Assembly: GCF_003439925.1 (NCBI RefSeq)
Contig: NZ_QQRR01000001.1
Span: 1,834,474-1,898,473 of the forward strand
Direction of reading: 5' to 3'
Length of the DNA stretch: 64,000 nucleotides
Origin: Haloprofundus halophilus
GTDB taxonomy: Archaea; Halobacteriota; Halobacteria; Halobacteriales; Haloferacaceae
Position numbers and translations under genes: made by a program. Position 1 is the stretch's first letter. Each line of letters starts with the position of its first letter. Positions 18,897 to 27,573 of the stretch are shown here, in pieces. The notes beneath the pieces were generated by a model that worked only from the letters and a program-made list of their open reading frames with translations, was not told the DNA's origin and made no database searches.

Positions 18897-18989
18897 TGGC
18901 GGTTGCTCTTGCGGGCAGAAAGAAAGCCGTTCCGGAGACGACTCACCAGACTGTCCGTCACCGGCCCTCGCTGCGTGCCGTGCCGCGAG

Positions 18990-19283
18990 TCACCGTGATT
19001 CGTTGCCGGACTCCTCGTCGCCGCCGATGTCGAGTTCCGTCTGTGAGAGCGGAACCGCCGTGACGCCGCCCGCGTTGCCGTTGGTGTACGCGTAGATGAC
19101 GACGCCCGCGTCCTCGTCGACGACGCGTTTGAGCGTGCCGTTGAACTGGTCGTCGCGCGGGTTCGCCGACACCCACCACTGGGGCTGGCGCTCGTCTGTC
19201 TCGTCCGTCTCTTCCTCTTCGACCGGTCGAAACTGACCGCTCACGTCTTCGTCCGCTTCGGAGGGGGAACCAAACAGGCCCAT
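18990..19283 (-). CDS. Small acidic haloarchaeal hypothetical protein
   Basis: 97 residues from ATG 19283 (MGLFGSPSEADED). First 45 residues are acidic and disordered; the rest (WWVSANPRDDQFNGTLKRVV, VVIYAYTNGNAGGVTAVPLS) looks like a small beta-rich fold with conserved Trp pair. No signal peptide, no metal motif. Lies between glmM and lpdA on the same strand, with gaps of 93 and 42 nt. Function unknown. Confidence 0.65.
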   Translation of the reverse strand: MGLFGSPSEADEDVSGQFRPVEEEETDETDERQPQWWVSANPRDDQFNGTLKRVVDEDAGVVIYAYTNGNAGGVTAVPLSQTELDIGGDEESGNESR

Positions 19284-19325
19284 GCGCGATACGCGCACCG
19301 ACCCGTCAAAAAACTGCGTGTTCGC

Positions 19326-20753
19326 TCAGCGGTTCAGCGTGTGAATCGCCTGGTCTTCGGCGTTCTCGGCGGCCTCCTGCACCACTTCGGCGAGCGTCGG
19401 GTGGGTGTGGATGGTCGCGGCGACGTCTTCGAGCGTCGCGCCCATCTCGACGGCGAGCGCGACCTCGGCGATGAGCTCCGACGCCTCGGGACCGACGATC
19501 TGGCCGCCGAGGACGAACCCGGAGTCCTCGTCGGCGACGAGGCGACAGAACCCTTCGGTGTGACCCGTCGTCATCGCGCGGCCGCTGGCGTTGAACGGCA
19601 TCTGGCCGACGACCGGTTCGAAGCCGGCCTCCTCGGCCTCCGCCTCGGTCATGCCGACGGTGGCGATTTCGGGGTCTGTGAACACCGCGGCCGGGACTGC
19701 CTGATAGTCCAGCGCCGCGGGTTCGCCCGCGATGACCTCGGCGGCGACGATGCCCTCCTTGAACGCTTTGTGCGCGAGCATCGGTTCGCCGGCGACGTCG
19801 CCGACGGCGAAGACGTGGTCGATGTCGGTCCGCGCGTAGTCGTCGGTTTCGAGGAACCCTCGCTCGTTCGGTTCGAGGTCGATGGCGTCGAGACCCAAGG
19901 TGTCCGTCACGGGCGAGCGGCCGACGGCGACGAGCACCTTGTCGGCGGGGTACGTCGACTCCTCGCCGTCTTCGGTCTCGGTGACGACGGTGATGCCGCC
20001 GTCGCTGGAGTCGCGCCACTCCGACGCGCCCTCGCCGAAGTGAAACTCGATGCCGAGTTCCTTCGCGCGGCGCTTGACGACGTTCGCCACGTCGTCCTCG
20101 TAGCCCGGCAGCGCGTCGTCGAGCATCTCGACGACCGTCACGTCGGTACCGAGTTTGGCGTAGACGGTCGAGAGCTCCATGCCGATGTAGCCCGCGCCGA
20201 CGACGACGAGACGCTCCGGAATCGTGTCCATGTCGAGCGCCTCGCGCGACCCGATGACGGGGTCGTCCGCGTAGCTGAAGTTCGGAATCTCGATTGGGCG
20301 ACTCCCCGTCGCGACGATGCAGGAGTCAAACTCGATGCTCTCGCTCCCCTGACCCTCGCCGCCGTGGGCGACGCGGACGCTGTTCTCGTCTTTGAACCTC
20401 GCCGTCCCCTTCACGAGGTTGACGCCGTTCGCCTTACACAGCTTCTCGACGCCGCCCGTCAGGCGGTCGACGATGCCGTCCTTCCAGCCGACCATCTGCG
20501 CCATGTCGACGGCGGGGTCGGCGTGGATGCCCATCTCCTCGGCGTTGCCCGCCTCGTGGGCGAGGTCCGCGCCGGTGATGAGCGCCTTCGAGGGGATGCA
20601 GCCGCGGTTGAGGCAGACGCCGCCGTAGTCGTCCTTCTCGACCAACGTCGTGTCGAGTCCGCGTTGTGCGGCGCGGATGGCGGCCACGTAGCCGCCCGGT
20701 CCGCCGCCGATGACCAGTACGTCCGTTCCGGTTGAGATATCTCCGACGACCAT
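19326..20753 (-). CDS. lpdA: Dihydrolipoyl dehydrogenase (E3)
   Basis: 475 residues. FAD-binding VIGGGPGGYVAAIRAAQRG at 15-33, redox-active disulfide GGVCLNRGCIPSKA (C47, C52), NAD-binding VVGAGYIGMELSTVYAKLG, second FAD motif DHVFAVGDVAGEPMLAHKA, and the catalytic His-Glu pair in AATIHTHPTLAEVVQEAAEN. Reoxidises the dihydrolipoyl arm of the E2 subunit with NAD+. It is the last gene of the E1alpha-E1beta-E2-E3 operon, 4 nt after the E2 stop codon. Confidence 0.97.
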   Translation of the reverse strand: MVVGDISTGTDVLVIGGGPGGYVAAIRAAQRGLDTTLVEKDDYGGVCLNRGCIPSKALITGADLAHEAGNAEEMGIHADPAVDMAQMVGWKDGIVDRLTGGVEKLCKANGVNLVKGTARFKDENSVRVAHGGEGQGSESIEFDSCIVATGSRPIEIPNFSYADDPVIGSREALDMDTIPERLVVVGAGYIGMELSTVYAKLGTDVTVVEMLDDALPGYEDDVANVVKRRAKELGIEFHFGEGASEWRDSSDGGITVVTETEDGEESTYPADKVLVAVGRSPVTDTLGLDAIDLEPNERGFLETDDYARTDIDHVFAVGDVAGEPMLAHKAFKEGIVAAEVIAGEPAALDYQAVPAAVFTDPEIATVGMTEAEAEEAGFEPVVGQMPFNASGRAMTTGHTEGFCRLVADEDSGFVLGGQIVGPEASELIAEVALAVEMGATLEDVAATIHTHPTLAEVVQEAAENAEDQAIHTLNR

Positions 20754-20757
20754 TGTG

Positions 20758-22392
20758 TTATTCGAGTAGCAGGAGTTTGGGGTTACGGAGGTTCTCCATC
20801 ACCGTGTTCGTGAACGCTGCGGCGTCCGCGCCGTCGATGACGCGGTGGTCGATGGAGAGCGACAGCGGGAGCGTCTCCTTCGCGACGACGTCGTCGCCGT
20901 CCTCGCTCTCTTCGACGACCGGCCGTTTTTCGATGCCACCGAGTCCCAAGATAGCCGTCTCGGGGTAGTTGATAATCGGCGTGGCGTACTCGCCGCCGAT
21001 GGCCCCGAAGTTCGTGATGGTGAACGTGCCGCCCTGCATCTCCTCGCGGGTCACCTTCCGGTCGCGGGCGCGCGAGGCGAGGTCGTTGACCTCGCGGGAG
21101 AGCTGTAGGATGGACTTCTCGTCGACGTTCTTCACGACGGGTACCATCAGTCCGGCGTCGGTCGCCACCGCGATGCCGATGTTGTACTCGTCTCTGACGA
21201 GAATCTCGGCGTCGTCGGGGTCGGACTCGTCGAGCGTCGAGTTCAGTATCGGATGCTCGCGCAGCCCGGCGACGATGGCCTTCATCACGAACGGCATGTA
21301 CGTGAGCTTCACGTCGCGTTCGGCGGCGAGTTCCTTGTACTCCGCGCGCACGTCGACGAGTTCGTCGACGACCGTCGTGTCGTGGTGGGTGACGTGCGGC
21401 GCGGTGTACAGCGACTTCTCCATCTGCTGGCCGATGGTGCGGCGGACGCCCCGGTAGGGGATTCGCTCGGCGACACCGTCTTCGGCCGCCTCAGTCGCGG
21501 ACTCGGCCCCGCCCGCTTCCGCCGCCTCGGCGTCGGCCTGCACCTCGGCCTCGCGGGCCTCGCGCTGGGCCTGCGCGTACTGCGTGATGGCCTCGGGCGT
21601 GACGAACGCCTGCCCGTCGCGGGTTTCGTCGGTCGGCACGTCGTCGATATCGATGCCCTCCTCCTCGGCCATCCGGCGCGTCGCGGGCGCGGCGAGTGTC
21701 CGGTCGCGTCCGGCGGCTTCGGCGCTCGCGGCCGCTCCGTTCGCGGCCGACTGACCGTCGTCGCGTCGGCTCACGGCGGATTTCTTCTCGTCGGTCGAGA
21801 CCTCGCGCGGTCCGGCGTCGCTCTCGCTTTCGGTCTCTTCGACCCCGCTCTCCACCTGGCCGTTGGCGGCGGCCTGCACGTCGGCGTCGGTGACGCGCCC
21901 ACCGGGGCCGCTGCCGTCGACCGATTGGATGTCGACGTTCAGTTCGCGCGCGAGGCGTCGGGCGCTCGGCGCGGCGAAGACGCGACCTTTCGGCGTCTCG
22001 GCCCGCTGGTCGGCTCCCTTCTCGGCGGACTCGCCGGCGACGGCTTCGCTCTCGTCGTCGCTCTCGTCGTCGTCGCTCTCGTCGTCGCCGGACTCGTCGG
22101 CTTCCGTCTCGGGTTCCGGGGCTTTCTCCGCCGACGCGTCGTCGCCCTCGCCTTCGACCTCGAAGGTGATGATGACGTCGCCGACGGGGACGATTTCGCC
22201 CTCCTCGGCGAGCAGTTCCTTCACGGTGCCGTTGTACGGCGACGGCACTTCGACGAGCGCCTTGTCCGTCTCCACCTCGGCGACAGCCTGGTCCTCGGAG
22301 ACGGTGTCGCCGGCCTCGACGAGCCACGAGACGAGTTCGCCTTCGGCGACGCCCTCGCCCACGTCGGGCAGTTTGAACTCCTTGACTCCCAT
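20758..22392 (-). CDS. 2-oxoacid dehydrogenase E2 (dihydrolipoyl acyltransferase) with two subunit-binding domains
   Basis: 544 residues. One lipoyl domain (1-80; lipoylated lysine K44 in VETDKALVEV), a long Asp/Glu/Ser linker (81-125), a peripheral subunit-binding domain at about 138-178 (FAAPSARRLARELNVDIQSV), an acidic linker, a second similar domain at about 231-272 (LAAPATRRMAEEEGIDIDDV), then the catalytic domain from about 308, with the acyltransferase signature SIDHRVIDGADAA (His516). It transfers the acyl group from E1 to CoA. Acidic linkers replace the Ala/Pro linkers of bacteria. Starts 3 nt after the E1 beta stop. Confidence 0.95.
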   Translation of the reverse strand: MGVKEFKLPDVGEGVAEGELVSWLVEAGDTVSEDQAVAEVETDKALVEVPSPYNGTVKELLAEEGEIVPVGDVIITFEVEGEGDDASAEKAPEPETEADESGDDESDDDESDDESEAVAGESAEKGADQRAETPKGRVFAAPSARRLARELNVDIQSVDGSGPGGRVTDADVQAAANGQVESGVEETESESDAGPREVSTDEKKSAVSRRDDGQSAANGAAASAEAAGRDRTLAAPATRRMAEEEGIDIDDVPTDETRDGQAFVTPEAITQYAQAQREAREAEVQADAEAAEAGGAESATEAAEDGVAERIPYRGVRRTIGQQMEKSLYTAPHVTHHDTTVVDELVDVRAEYKELAAERDVKLTYMPFVMKAIVAGLREHPILNSTLDESDPDDAEILVRDEYNIGIAVATDAGLMVPVVKNVDEKSILQLSREVNDLASRARDRKVTREEMQGGTFTITNFGAIGGEYATPIINYPETAILGLGGIEKRPVVEESEDGDDVVAKETLPLSLSIDHRVIDGADAAAFTNTVMENLRNPKLLLLE

Positions 22393-22395
22393 CGG

Positions 22396-23388
22396 TTAGA
22401 ACTCCACCGCGTTGCGGATACCTTCTTCGACGCGCGCGGCGTTCGGGAGGTAGTAGTCCTCCAGCGCGTACAGCGGGTACGGCACGTCGTAGCCGGTGAC
22501 GCGTTCGACCGGTGCCTCCTGGTACATGAGCGCCTCCTCCTGGATGATGGAGGTGATTTCGCCGCCGAGGCCACCCGACTTGGGGGCCTCGTGGACGACG
22601 ACGGCGCGGCCGGTCTTCTTGAACGACTCTACGATGGCCTCGCGGTCGAGCGGCGAGACGGTTCGGAGGTCGACGACCTCCACGTCGATTTCACCTTCGA
22701 GATTCTCGGCGGCCTCCATCGTCGCGCGAGTCATCGCGCCGTAGGTGAACACGGAGACGTCGGTGCCTTCGCGGCGGACCGCCGCCTCGCCGATGGGGAC
22801 GGTGTAGTCGTCCTCGGGCACCTCGCCGCGGAACGCGCGGTAGATGAGTTTCGGTTCGAGGAAGATGACCGGGTCGGGGTCGCGAATCGCGGAGATGAGG
22901 AGGCCCTTGGTGTCGTACGGCGTCGACGGCATGACGACCTTCAAGCCCGCCTCGTGCGCGTAGAACGCTTCTTTGGACTCGGAGTGGTGCTCCGGGGCGC
23001 GGATGCCGCCGCCGTACGGGGCGCGAAGCACCATCGGTAGCGTGTAGCGGCCGCGCGAGCGGGTTCGGAGCCGCGACATGTGGCTCACTATCTGGTCGAA
23101 TCCGGGGTACATGAACCCCGAGAACTGGATTTCGGGGACCGGCTTCAGGCCGTAGGCGGCCATGCCGACCGCGGTGCCGATGATGCCTGACTCCGCGAGC
23201 GGCGTGTCGATGACGCGGTCGTCGCCGAACTCGTCCCAGAGTCCTTCGGTGGCGCGGAAGACGCCGCCGTTCTTGCCGACGTCCTCGCCCATGACGATTA
23301 CGTCGTCGTCCGCCTGCATTTCGGTGTAGAGACCGTCCCGTACCGCCTGAACGAGCGTGAGATTCTGCGATTGTGTTGCTTGTGCCAT
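22396..23388 (-). CDS. 2-oxoacid dehydrogenase E1 beta subunit
   Basis: 330 residues, the usual length. Recognised by MGEDVGKNGGVFRATEGLWD (about 30-49), GTAVGMAAYGLKPVPEIQFS, the PYGGGIRAPEHHSES segment and EVVDLRTVSPLDREAIVESF-like transketolase C-terminal domain (VEVVDLRTVSPLDREAIVES). With E1 alpha it decarboxylates 2-oxoacids using ThDP. ATG overlaps the E1 alpha stop (TGATG), so translation is likely coupled. Confidence 0.96.
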   Translation of the reverse strand: MAQATQSQNLTLVQAVRDGLYTEMQADDDVIVMGEDVGKNGGVFRATEGLWDEFGDDRVIDTPLAESGIIGTAVGMAAYGLKPVPEIQFSGFMYPGFDQIVSHMSRLRTRSRGRYTLPMVLRAPYGGGIRAPEHHSESKEAFYAHEAGLKVVMPSTPYDTKGLLISAIRDPDPVIFLEPKLIYRAFRGEVPEDDYTVPIGEAAVRREGTDVSVFTYGAMTRATMEAAENLEGEIDVEVVDLRTVSPLDREAIVESFKKTGRAVVVHEAPKSGGLGGEITSIIQEEALMYQEAPVERVTGYDVPYPLYALEDYYLPNAARVEEGIRNAVEF

Positions 23389-24509
23389 CAGTCTTCGAGG
23401 AAAGCTTCGTCGCCGTACTGTTCACGAATCGATTCGAAGTCGGCCATCTGCTCGCGGAGGTCCGCGGGCATCTCGGCGTAGACGTGTTCGAACATCTCGG
23501 TCGGCTCCGGACGTTCGACGGACTCGGCGGCCTCGATGGCCTCCGCGACTTCCGTTTCGACCTCCTCGCGGATGGCGTCGACGGACTCGTCGTCGAGTCG
23601 CCCCGTCTCGCGGAGGAACGCCTCCAGTCGCGGGATGGGGTCTTTCGCTTTCCACTTCTCGACTTCGTCGTCGTCGCGGTACACCGTCGGGTCGTCCGCC
23701 GTCGTGTGCGCGCCGAAACGGTACTGCACCGCCTCGATGAGCGTCGGGCGAAGTTGGCCCTCCTCGGGATTTTTCGCCTTCTCGACGGCCGCGTTCGTCA
23801 CCTGGTACACCGCGAGCGGGTCCATGCCGTCGACCTGTACGCCGTCGATACCGTAGGCGACGGCCTTCTGAGCGATGGTCTCGCTGGCGGTCTGGCGTTC
23901 GCGGGGCACCGAAATCGCCCACTGGTTGTTGTTACAGAAGAAGATGTTCGGCGTGTCGAACACGCCCGCGAAGTTGACGCCCTCGTGGAAGTCGCCCTCG
24001 CTCGTCGCGCCGTCGCCGAAGTAACAGATGAACGCGTTGTTCTCTCCTTTGAGTTTCGAGGCCCACGCCGCACCCGTCGCGTGCGGAATCTGGCTCGCGA
24101 TGGGGACGGCGACGGGGAAGATGTTGACGCCCTCGCCCATCTCGTTGCCGGCCTCGTGGCCCATCCAGTAGAGGAGCGTCTGCTTCAACGGCAGGCCGCG
24201 GACGACCGCCGCGCCGTGTTCGCGGTAACTCGGGAACATCCAGTCGTCCTCGGCGAGCGCGAACGAACTGCCGATCTGCGCGCCCTCCTGTCCCGACAGC
24301 GGCGGATACGTCCCCATCCGCCCCTGCCGTTGGAGGCTCACCGCGCGCTGGTCGAAATGCCGCGCCAACCGCATCTGCCGGTATATCTCGACGAACTCCT
24401 CGTCTTCGAGGTCGGGCACCTCGCCGACGACGGAACCGTCTTCGTCCAGTACCCGAACCATCTCGTCGGGGTCACGCTGAAGCGTGCTCACGGGAGTACC
24501 CACCTGCAC
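23388..24509 (-). CDS. 2-oxoacid dehydrogenase E1 alpha subunit
   Basis: 373 residues from GTG 24509. The ThDP motif is complete: [18 protein letters not shown] (GDG at 165-167) to [13 protein letters not shown] (NN at 193-195). [15 protein letters not shown] and [20 protein letters not shown] are typical of the family. First gene of the operon. Start choice: a TATA box (24533-24538) is 27 nt before the GTG at 24509, fitting a leaderless transcript; a second GTG at 24491 (VSTLQRD) is the alternative. Haloarchaea oxidise pyruvate mainly by ferredoxin oxidoreductases, so the true 2-oxoacid is uncertain (branched-chain acids are the likely candidates). Confidence 0.95.
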   Translation of the reverse strand: MQVGTPVSTLQRDPDEMVRVLDEDGSVVGEVPDLEDEEFVEIYRQMRLARHFDQRAVSLQRQGRMGTYPPLSGQEGAQIGSSFALAEDDWMFPSYREHGAAVVRGLPLKQTLLYWMGHEAGNEMGEGVNIFPVAVPIASQIPHATGAAWASKLKGENNAFICYFGDGATSEGDFHEGVNFAGVFDTPNIFFCNNNQWAISVPRERQTASETIAQKAVAYGIDGVQVDGMDPLAVYQVTNAAVEKAKNPEEGQLRPTLIEAVQYRFGAHTTADDPTVYRDDDEVEKWKAKDPIPRLEAFLRETGRLDDESVDAIREEVETEVAEAIEAAESVERPEPTEMFEHVYAEMPADLREQMADFESIREQYGDEAFLED

Positions 24510-24530
24510 ATGGTCGAACAGTCTCCCGCC

Positions 24531-24540
24531 CGAGTTATAG
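24531..24540 (-). promoter_or_regulatory. TATA box of the 2-oxoacid dehydrogenase operon
   Basis: Reverse strand reads CTATAACTCG; the TATAAC core at 24533-24538 is centred 26-27 nt before the E1 alpha GTG at 24509. The AT-rich stretch behind it (24541-24570) may be a regulator site, but I see no clear palindrome. Confidence 0.6.
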
Positions 24541-24869
24541 GGTTTTCGTAAATAATTTACTATAGTCAGAAATTCTGCCGCCCACGCCGAATCTGTCCAC
24601 GACGACGCAGTAAAATTTCCCTTTCAAAATATTCTCGGGGGTAACTAGCCGCTTCGCGTGATTATCTCACCACATTCCGGAGTATAATGGACAAATGGGA
24701 AAGATTGATTCGCATCTGCGAGGTGCTACGACAGCAGTTCCCGCGTGACACCCTCTCACGGCCCTTACCGGCCGAAGACGGTTACTCGGTCTTCGCCCTT
24801 GACGCCCCGACTCGCGGCGGCCGATTCGGCGCGTCAGGCGCCGTTGGTACGCGACTTTCGCTCCGGTCG
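24541..24869. other. Divergence/convergence spacer upstream of the E1 alpha gene, no convincing gene
   Basis: About 330 nt between the operon promoter and the M20 peptidase stop. It has an AT-rich half (24541-24690, including AGTAAAATTTCCCTTTCAAAATATT) and a GC-rich half. A plus-strand ATG at 24687 opens MDKWERLIRICEVLRQQFPR, protein-like for about 20 residues, with TTATCT 27 nt upstream, but the frame then runs antisense through the peptidase; it may be a gene remnant. Otherwise I see nothing definite. Confidence 0.4.
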
Positions 24870-26237
24870 CTACTCCGCAACTCCGTCGTACCGGCGAACG
24901 ACGTCATAGACGGCGTCGGTACCGAACTCGACGGATTCCACGGGGATGCGCTCGTCGGCGGCGTGGACCAGCGACTGGAAGTCGAAGTCGGACGGCAAAC
25001 TCATCGGCGTGAAGCCGTAGCTCTGGACGCCGATTCGCGCCAAGATGCGCCCGTCCGTCGCCGCCGGGAGGACGTACGGCACCGGGACCGCGTCCTCGTC
25101 GGCGTCGCGGAGCACGTCGTCCAAGAGACCGAAGAGTCCCAAATCCGTCTCCTCGGGGCCCTCCTCGAAACGTTCCACCTTAACGTCGACGCCGTCGCCA
25201 AGCAGGTCGCGGAGTTCGGCGGCCACGTCCTCGCCGGTCTGGCCGGGCAACAGGCGACTGTCGACGGTGAACTCCGCTCTCGCGGGGACGACGTTCATCT
25301 TGTCGCCGCCGCTGAGGATCGTCGCGTTCGCGGTGTTGTGCAGCAGCGCCTCGAACGTCCCCGCCTCGTCGCCGAGCGCCGCCAAGGAGTCGTCCACGGT
25401 TTCCGGCTCTTTCAGCCCGCGAAGGACCGCGGCCGTCTCGTCGTCGACCGCTTCGGCCATCCGGTCGAGCATCTCCTCGACCGGCGGCGTCAGATGGTAG
25501 GGGAGGCGTTCGCGGTCGAGTGTCACGAGCGCCTCGCCGATACGGCCGACGGCGTCGCCGCGACTCGGCCGCGAGGCGTGACCCGCCTGCCCCGTCGCGC
25601 TCACGCGGACCCAACACACCTGCTTCTCGTTGACCTGCACTGGGTAGAGGCGCGCGCCCGCCAACTCCATCGGGTAACCGCCGAACTCGCCGAGGGCGTA
25701 GTCGACGCCCTCGAACAGTTCGGGGTGCTCGTCCACCAGAAACGCCGCGCCCTCGTCGCCGCCGGCCTCCTCGTCGGCGAGCAGGCAGAGCACGAGGTCG
25801 CCCGCGAGGTCGACGTCGTCGCGGGCCGCGCGGAGGAACGCCGCGACGAACATCGCCACGCCCGACTTCATGTCGAGCGCGCCGCGACCCCAGACGTAGC
25901 CGTCCTCTTCCACTCCCGCGAACGGCGGGTGCGTCCACGACTGGTCGCTGGTCGGCACCACGTCGACGTGGCCGTACAGCATCAGCGCGGGCGCGTCGCC
26001 GCCGGGGAGGCGAGCGACGAGGCTCGGTCGGTCCGGAGTCTGCGCGTAGAGTTCGGAGTCGATACCGGCGTCGGCCAACAGGTCGGCGGCCCACTCGATG
26101 CACGCGCGCTCCGCACCGGGCGGGTTCGTCGTGTCGAAGCGAATCAGTTCCTGGAGGAGTTCGGCCGGGCGGTCACAGAGGCTGGCGTCGACCGTCGGCT
26201 CGCCGTCGCCGACGTACTCGCCGGGTTCGTTCGTCAT
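24870..26237 (-). CDS. M20 family metallopeptidase / deacylase (ArgE/DapE/Acy1-like)
   Basis: 455 residues. Zinc ligands visible in MLYGHVDVVP (His and first Asp), YVWGRGALDMKSGVAMFVAA (bridging Asp), and LLADEEAGGDEGAAFL (catalytic Glu and ligand Glu); the dimerisation (lid) domain carries GQAGHASRPSRGDAVGRIGE. The last metal ligand is expected near the C-terminal GFTPMSLPSDFDFQSLVHAA region, where the usual His is in VHAADERIPV. Hydrolyses an N-acyl or peptide bond of an unknown substrate. Single gene. Confidence 0.9.
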   Translation of the reverse strand: MTNEPGEYVGDGEPTVDASLCDRPAELLQELIRFDTTNPPGAERACIEWAADLLADAGIDSELYAQTPDRPSLVARLPGGDAPALMLYGHVDVVPTSDQSWTHPPFAGVEEDGYVWGRGALDMKSGVAMFVAAFLRAARDDVDLAGDLVLCLLADEEAGGDEGAAFLVDEHPELFEGVDYALGEFGGYPMELAGARLYPVQVNEKQVCWVRVSATGQAGHASRPSRGDAVGRIGEALVTLDRERLPYHLTPPVEEMLDRMAEAVDDETAAVLRGLKEPETVDDSLAALGDEAGTFEALLHNTANATILSGGDKMNVVPARAEFTVDSRLLPGQTGEDVAAELRDLLGDGVDVKVERFEEGPEETDLGLFGLLDDVLRDADEDAVPVPYVLPAATDGRILARIGVQSYGFTPMSLPSDFDFQSLVHAADERIPVESVEFGTDAVYDVVRRYDGVAE

Positions 26238-26308
26238 CTGCCGCTACGCTCGCGCCGGGCCGTGATAAGCACTCACGCGCCGGCGATTCGGTCCGCTTCC
26301 CGCGAGGC

Positions 26309-26500
26309 TCAGAGTCGGCTCTTCGACCGCCCACCGCTCGAAAACAGCCGGTACGAGCCGTAGAGCACCGCGCCGACGACGAGCAGCGTCAGCGTCGCTC
26401 TGACGATGGTCGCCACGAGGCCGACGAGAAAGCCGAGGACGCTCACGGCGACGAACAGCAGGAGGAGAACGAGTGCGACGCGGAGGAGGGTGCGTGCCAT
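26309..26500 (-). CDS. Small two-TM membrane protein (63 aa)
   Basis: 63 residues from ATG 26500 (MARTLLRVALVLLLLF); an in-frame ATG at 26524 would add eight basic residues. Two hydrophobic segments (4-28 and 32-50) with a serine/arginine-rich cytoplasmic tail (SSGGRSKSRL). Between lipA and the M20 gene on the same strand. Function unknown; composition is typical of haloarchaeal small membrane proteins. Confidence 0.65.
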   Translation of the reverse strand: MARTLLRVALVLLLLFVAVSVLGFLVGLVATIVRATLTLLVVGAVLYGSYRLFSSGGRSKSRL

Positions 26501-26560
26501 GGTTCGGCTTCGGTCCCGACGCATATGACCGTTGGTGCGCGGGAGCGGCTTCGAGGTGGT

Positions 26561-27496
26561 TCAGTTCCCGGCCGCCGCGCGCGCTTCCGCCCGCGCTTGG
26601 TCGACGCTCTTCCCGTCACGCAGGAGGGCGTCGACGAACAGCTCGCCCGCCTTGTACGACGACCGGACCATCGGTCCCGAGGCGCAGTAGAGAAAGTCGA
26701 ACTCGTCCTCGGCGACGCGCCGCCACGTCTCGAAGGCGTCGGGGTGGACGTAGTCGAACACGTCGAGGTGCGAGCGCGAGGGCTGGAGATACTGGCCGAA
26801 GGTGACGATGTCGACGTCGGCCTCGCGGAGGTCCGACAGCGTCTGGTAGATCTCGTGGTGGTACTCGCCGAGGCCGAGCATCAGACTCGTCTTCGTGTAG
26901 ATGTCGGACTCGCGCTCGACCTGTTCGAGCACCGACAGCGACTGCTCGTAGTTCGCCCGGCGGTCACGAATCGGCCACTGGAGGCGTTCGACCGTCTCGA
27001 TGTTGTGCGCGATGACGTCCGGTTCGGCGTCGATTATCTTCCGGACGAGTCGCTCCTCGCCCTGGAAGTCCGGAATCAGCACCTCGACGAGCACCTCGGG
27101 GTCGCGTCGCTTGATCTCTCGAATCGTCCGCGCGAAGTGACCCGCGCCCTGGTCCGGGAGGTCGTCGCGGTCGACGGAGGTGAGGACCACGTAGTCGAGG
27201 CCGATTTCGGCGACGGCCTCGGCGACGTTCGCGGGCTCGTCGGGGTCGAGCGACTCCATTCCTCCCGTCTGCACGTCGCAGAAGTTACAGCCGCGAGAGC
27301 AGCGGTCGCCCATCAGCATGAACGTCGCCGTCCCCGGGCCGTCTCGGCCGCTCCAGCACTCGCCGAGGTTCGGGCAGTTCGCCTCCTCGCAGACCGTGTG
27401 GAGGTCGCGGTCCCGAAGCGTCTGCTTGATCTCGGTGAACCGGCGACCGGACGGCGGGCGCATCTTCAGCCAGTCCGGTTTCCGCCTGTAAGCCAT
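26561..27496 (-). CDS. lipA: Lipoyl synthase LipA
   Basis: 311 residues from ATG 27496 (MAYRRKPDWLKMRPP). Radical SAM enzyme that inserts two sulfurs into protein-bound octanoyl groups. The auxiliary cluster ligands are C36, C41 and C47 (VCEEANCPNLGEC) and the SAM cluster ligands C66, C70 and C73 (DRCSRGCNFCDV). C-terminal GPMVRSSYKAGE contains the RSS motif whose serine binds the auxiliary cluster. Close to, but not in, the E1-E2-E3 operon whose E2 must be lipoylated. Confidence 0.96.
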   Translation of the reverse strand: MAYRRKPDWLKMRPPSGRRFTEIKQTLRDRDLHTVCEEANCPNLGECWSGRDGPGTATFMLMGDRCSRGCNFCDVQTGGMESLDPDEPANVAEAVAEIGLDYVVLTSVDRDDLPDQGAGHFARTIREIKRRDPEVLVEVLIPDFQGEERLVRKIIDAEPDVIAHNIETVERLQWPIRDRRANYEQSLSVLEQVERESDIYTKTSLMLGLGEYHHEIYQTLSDLREADVDIVTFGQYLQPSRSHLDVFDYVHPDAFETWRRVAEDEFDFLYCASGPMVRSSYKAGELFVDALLRDGKSVDQARAEARAAAGN

Positions 27497-27573
27497 ACGT
27501 ACCCCTACGGGTGGGCGTGCAAAAACGTGATGATACTCGGGGTGTCGTCGGTACGTCGAGCGTCGTTCGGAAC

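Noticed and set aside
24687..26363. 558-codon plus-strand ORF across the M20 peptidase
   Set aside because: Only the first 20 codons look like protein; the rest is the antisense of a well-supported metallopeptidase.
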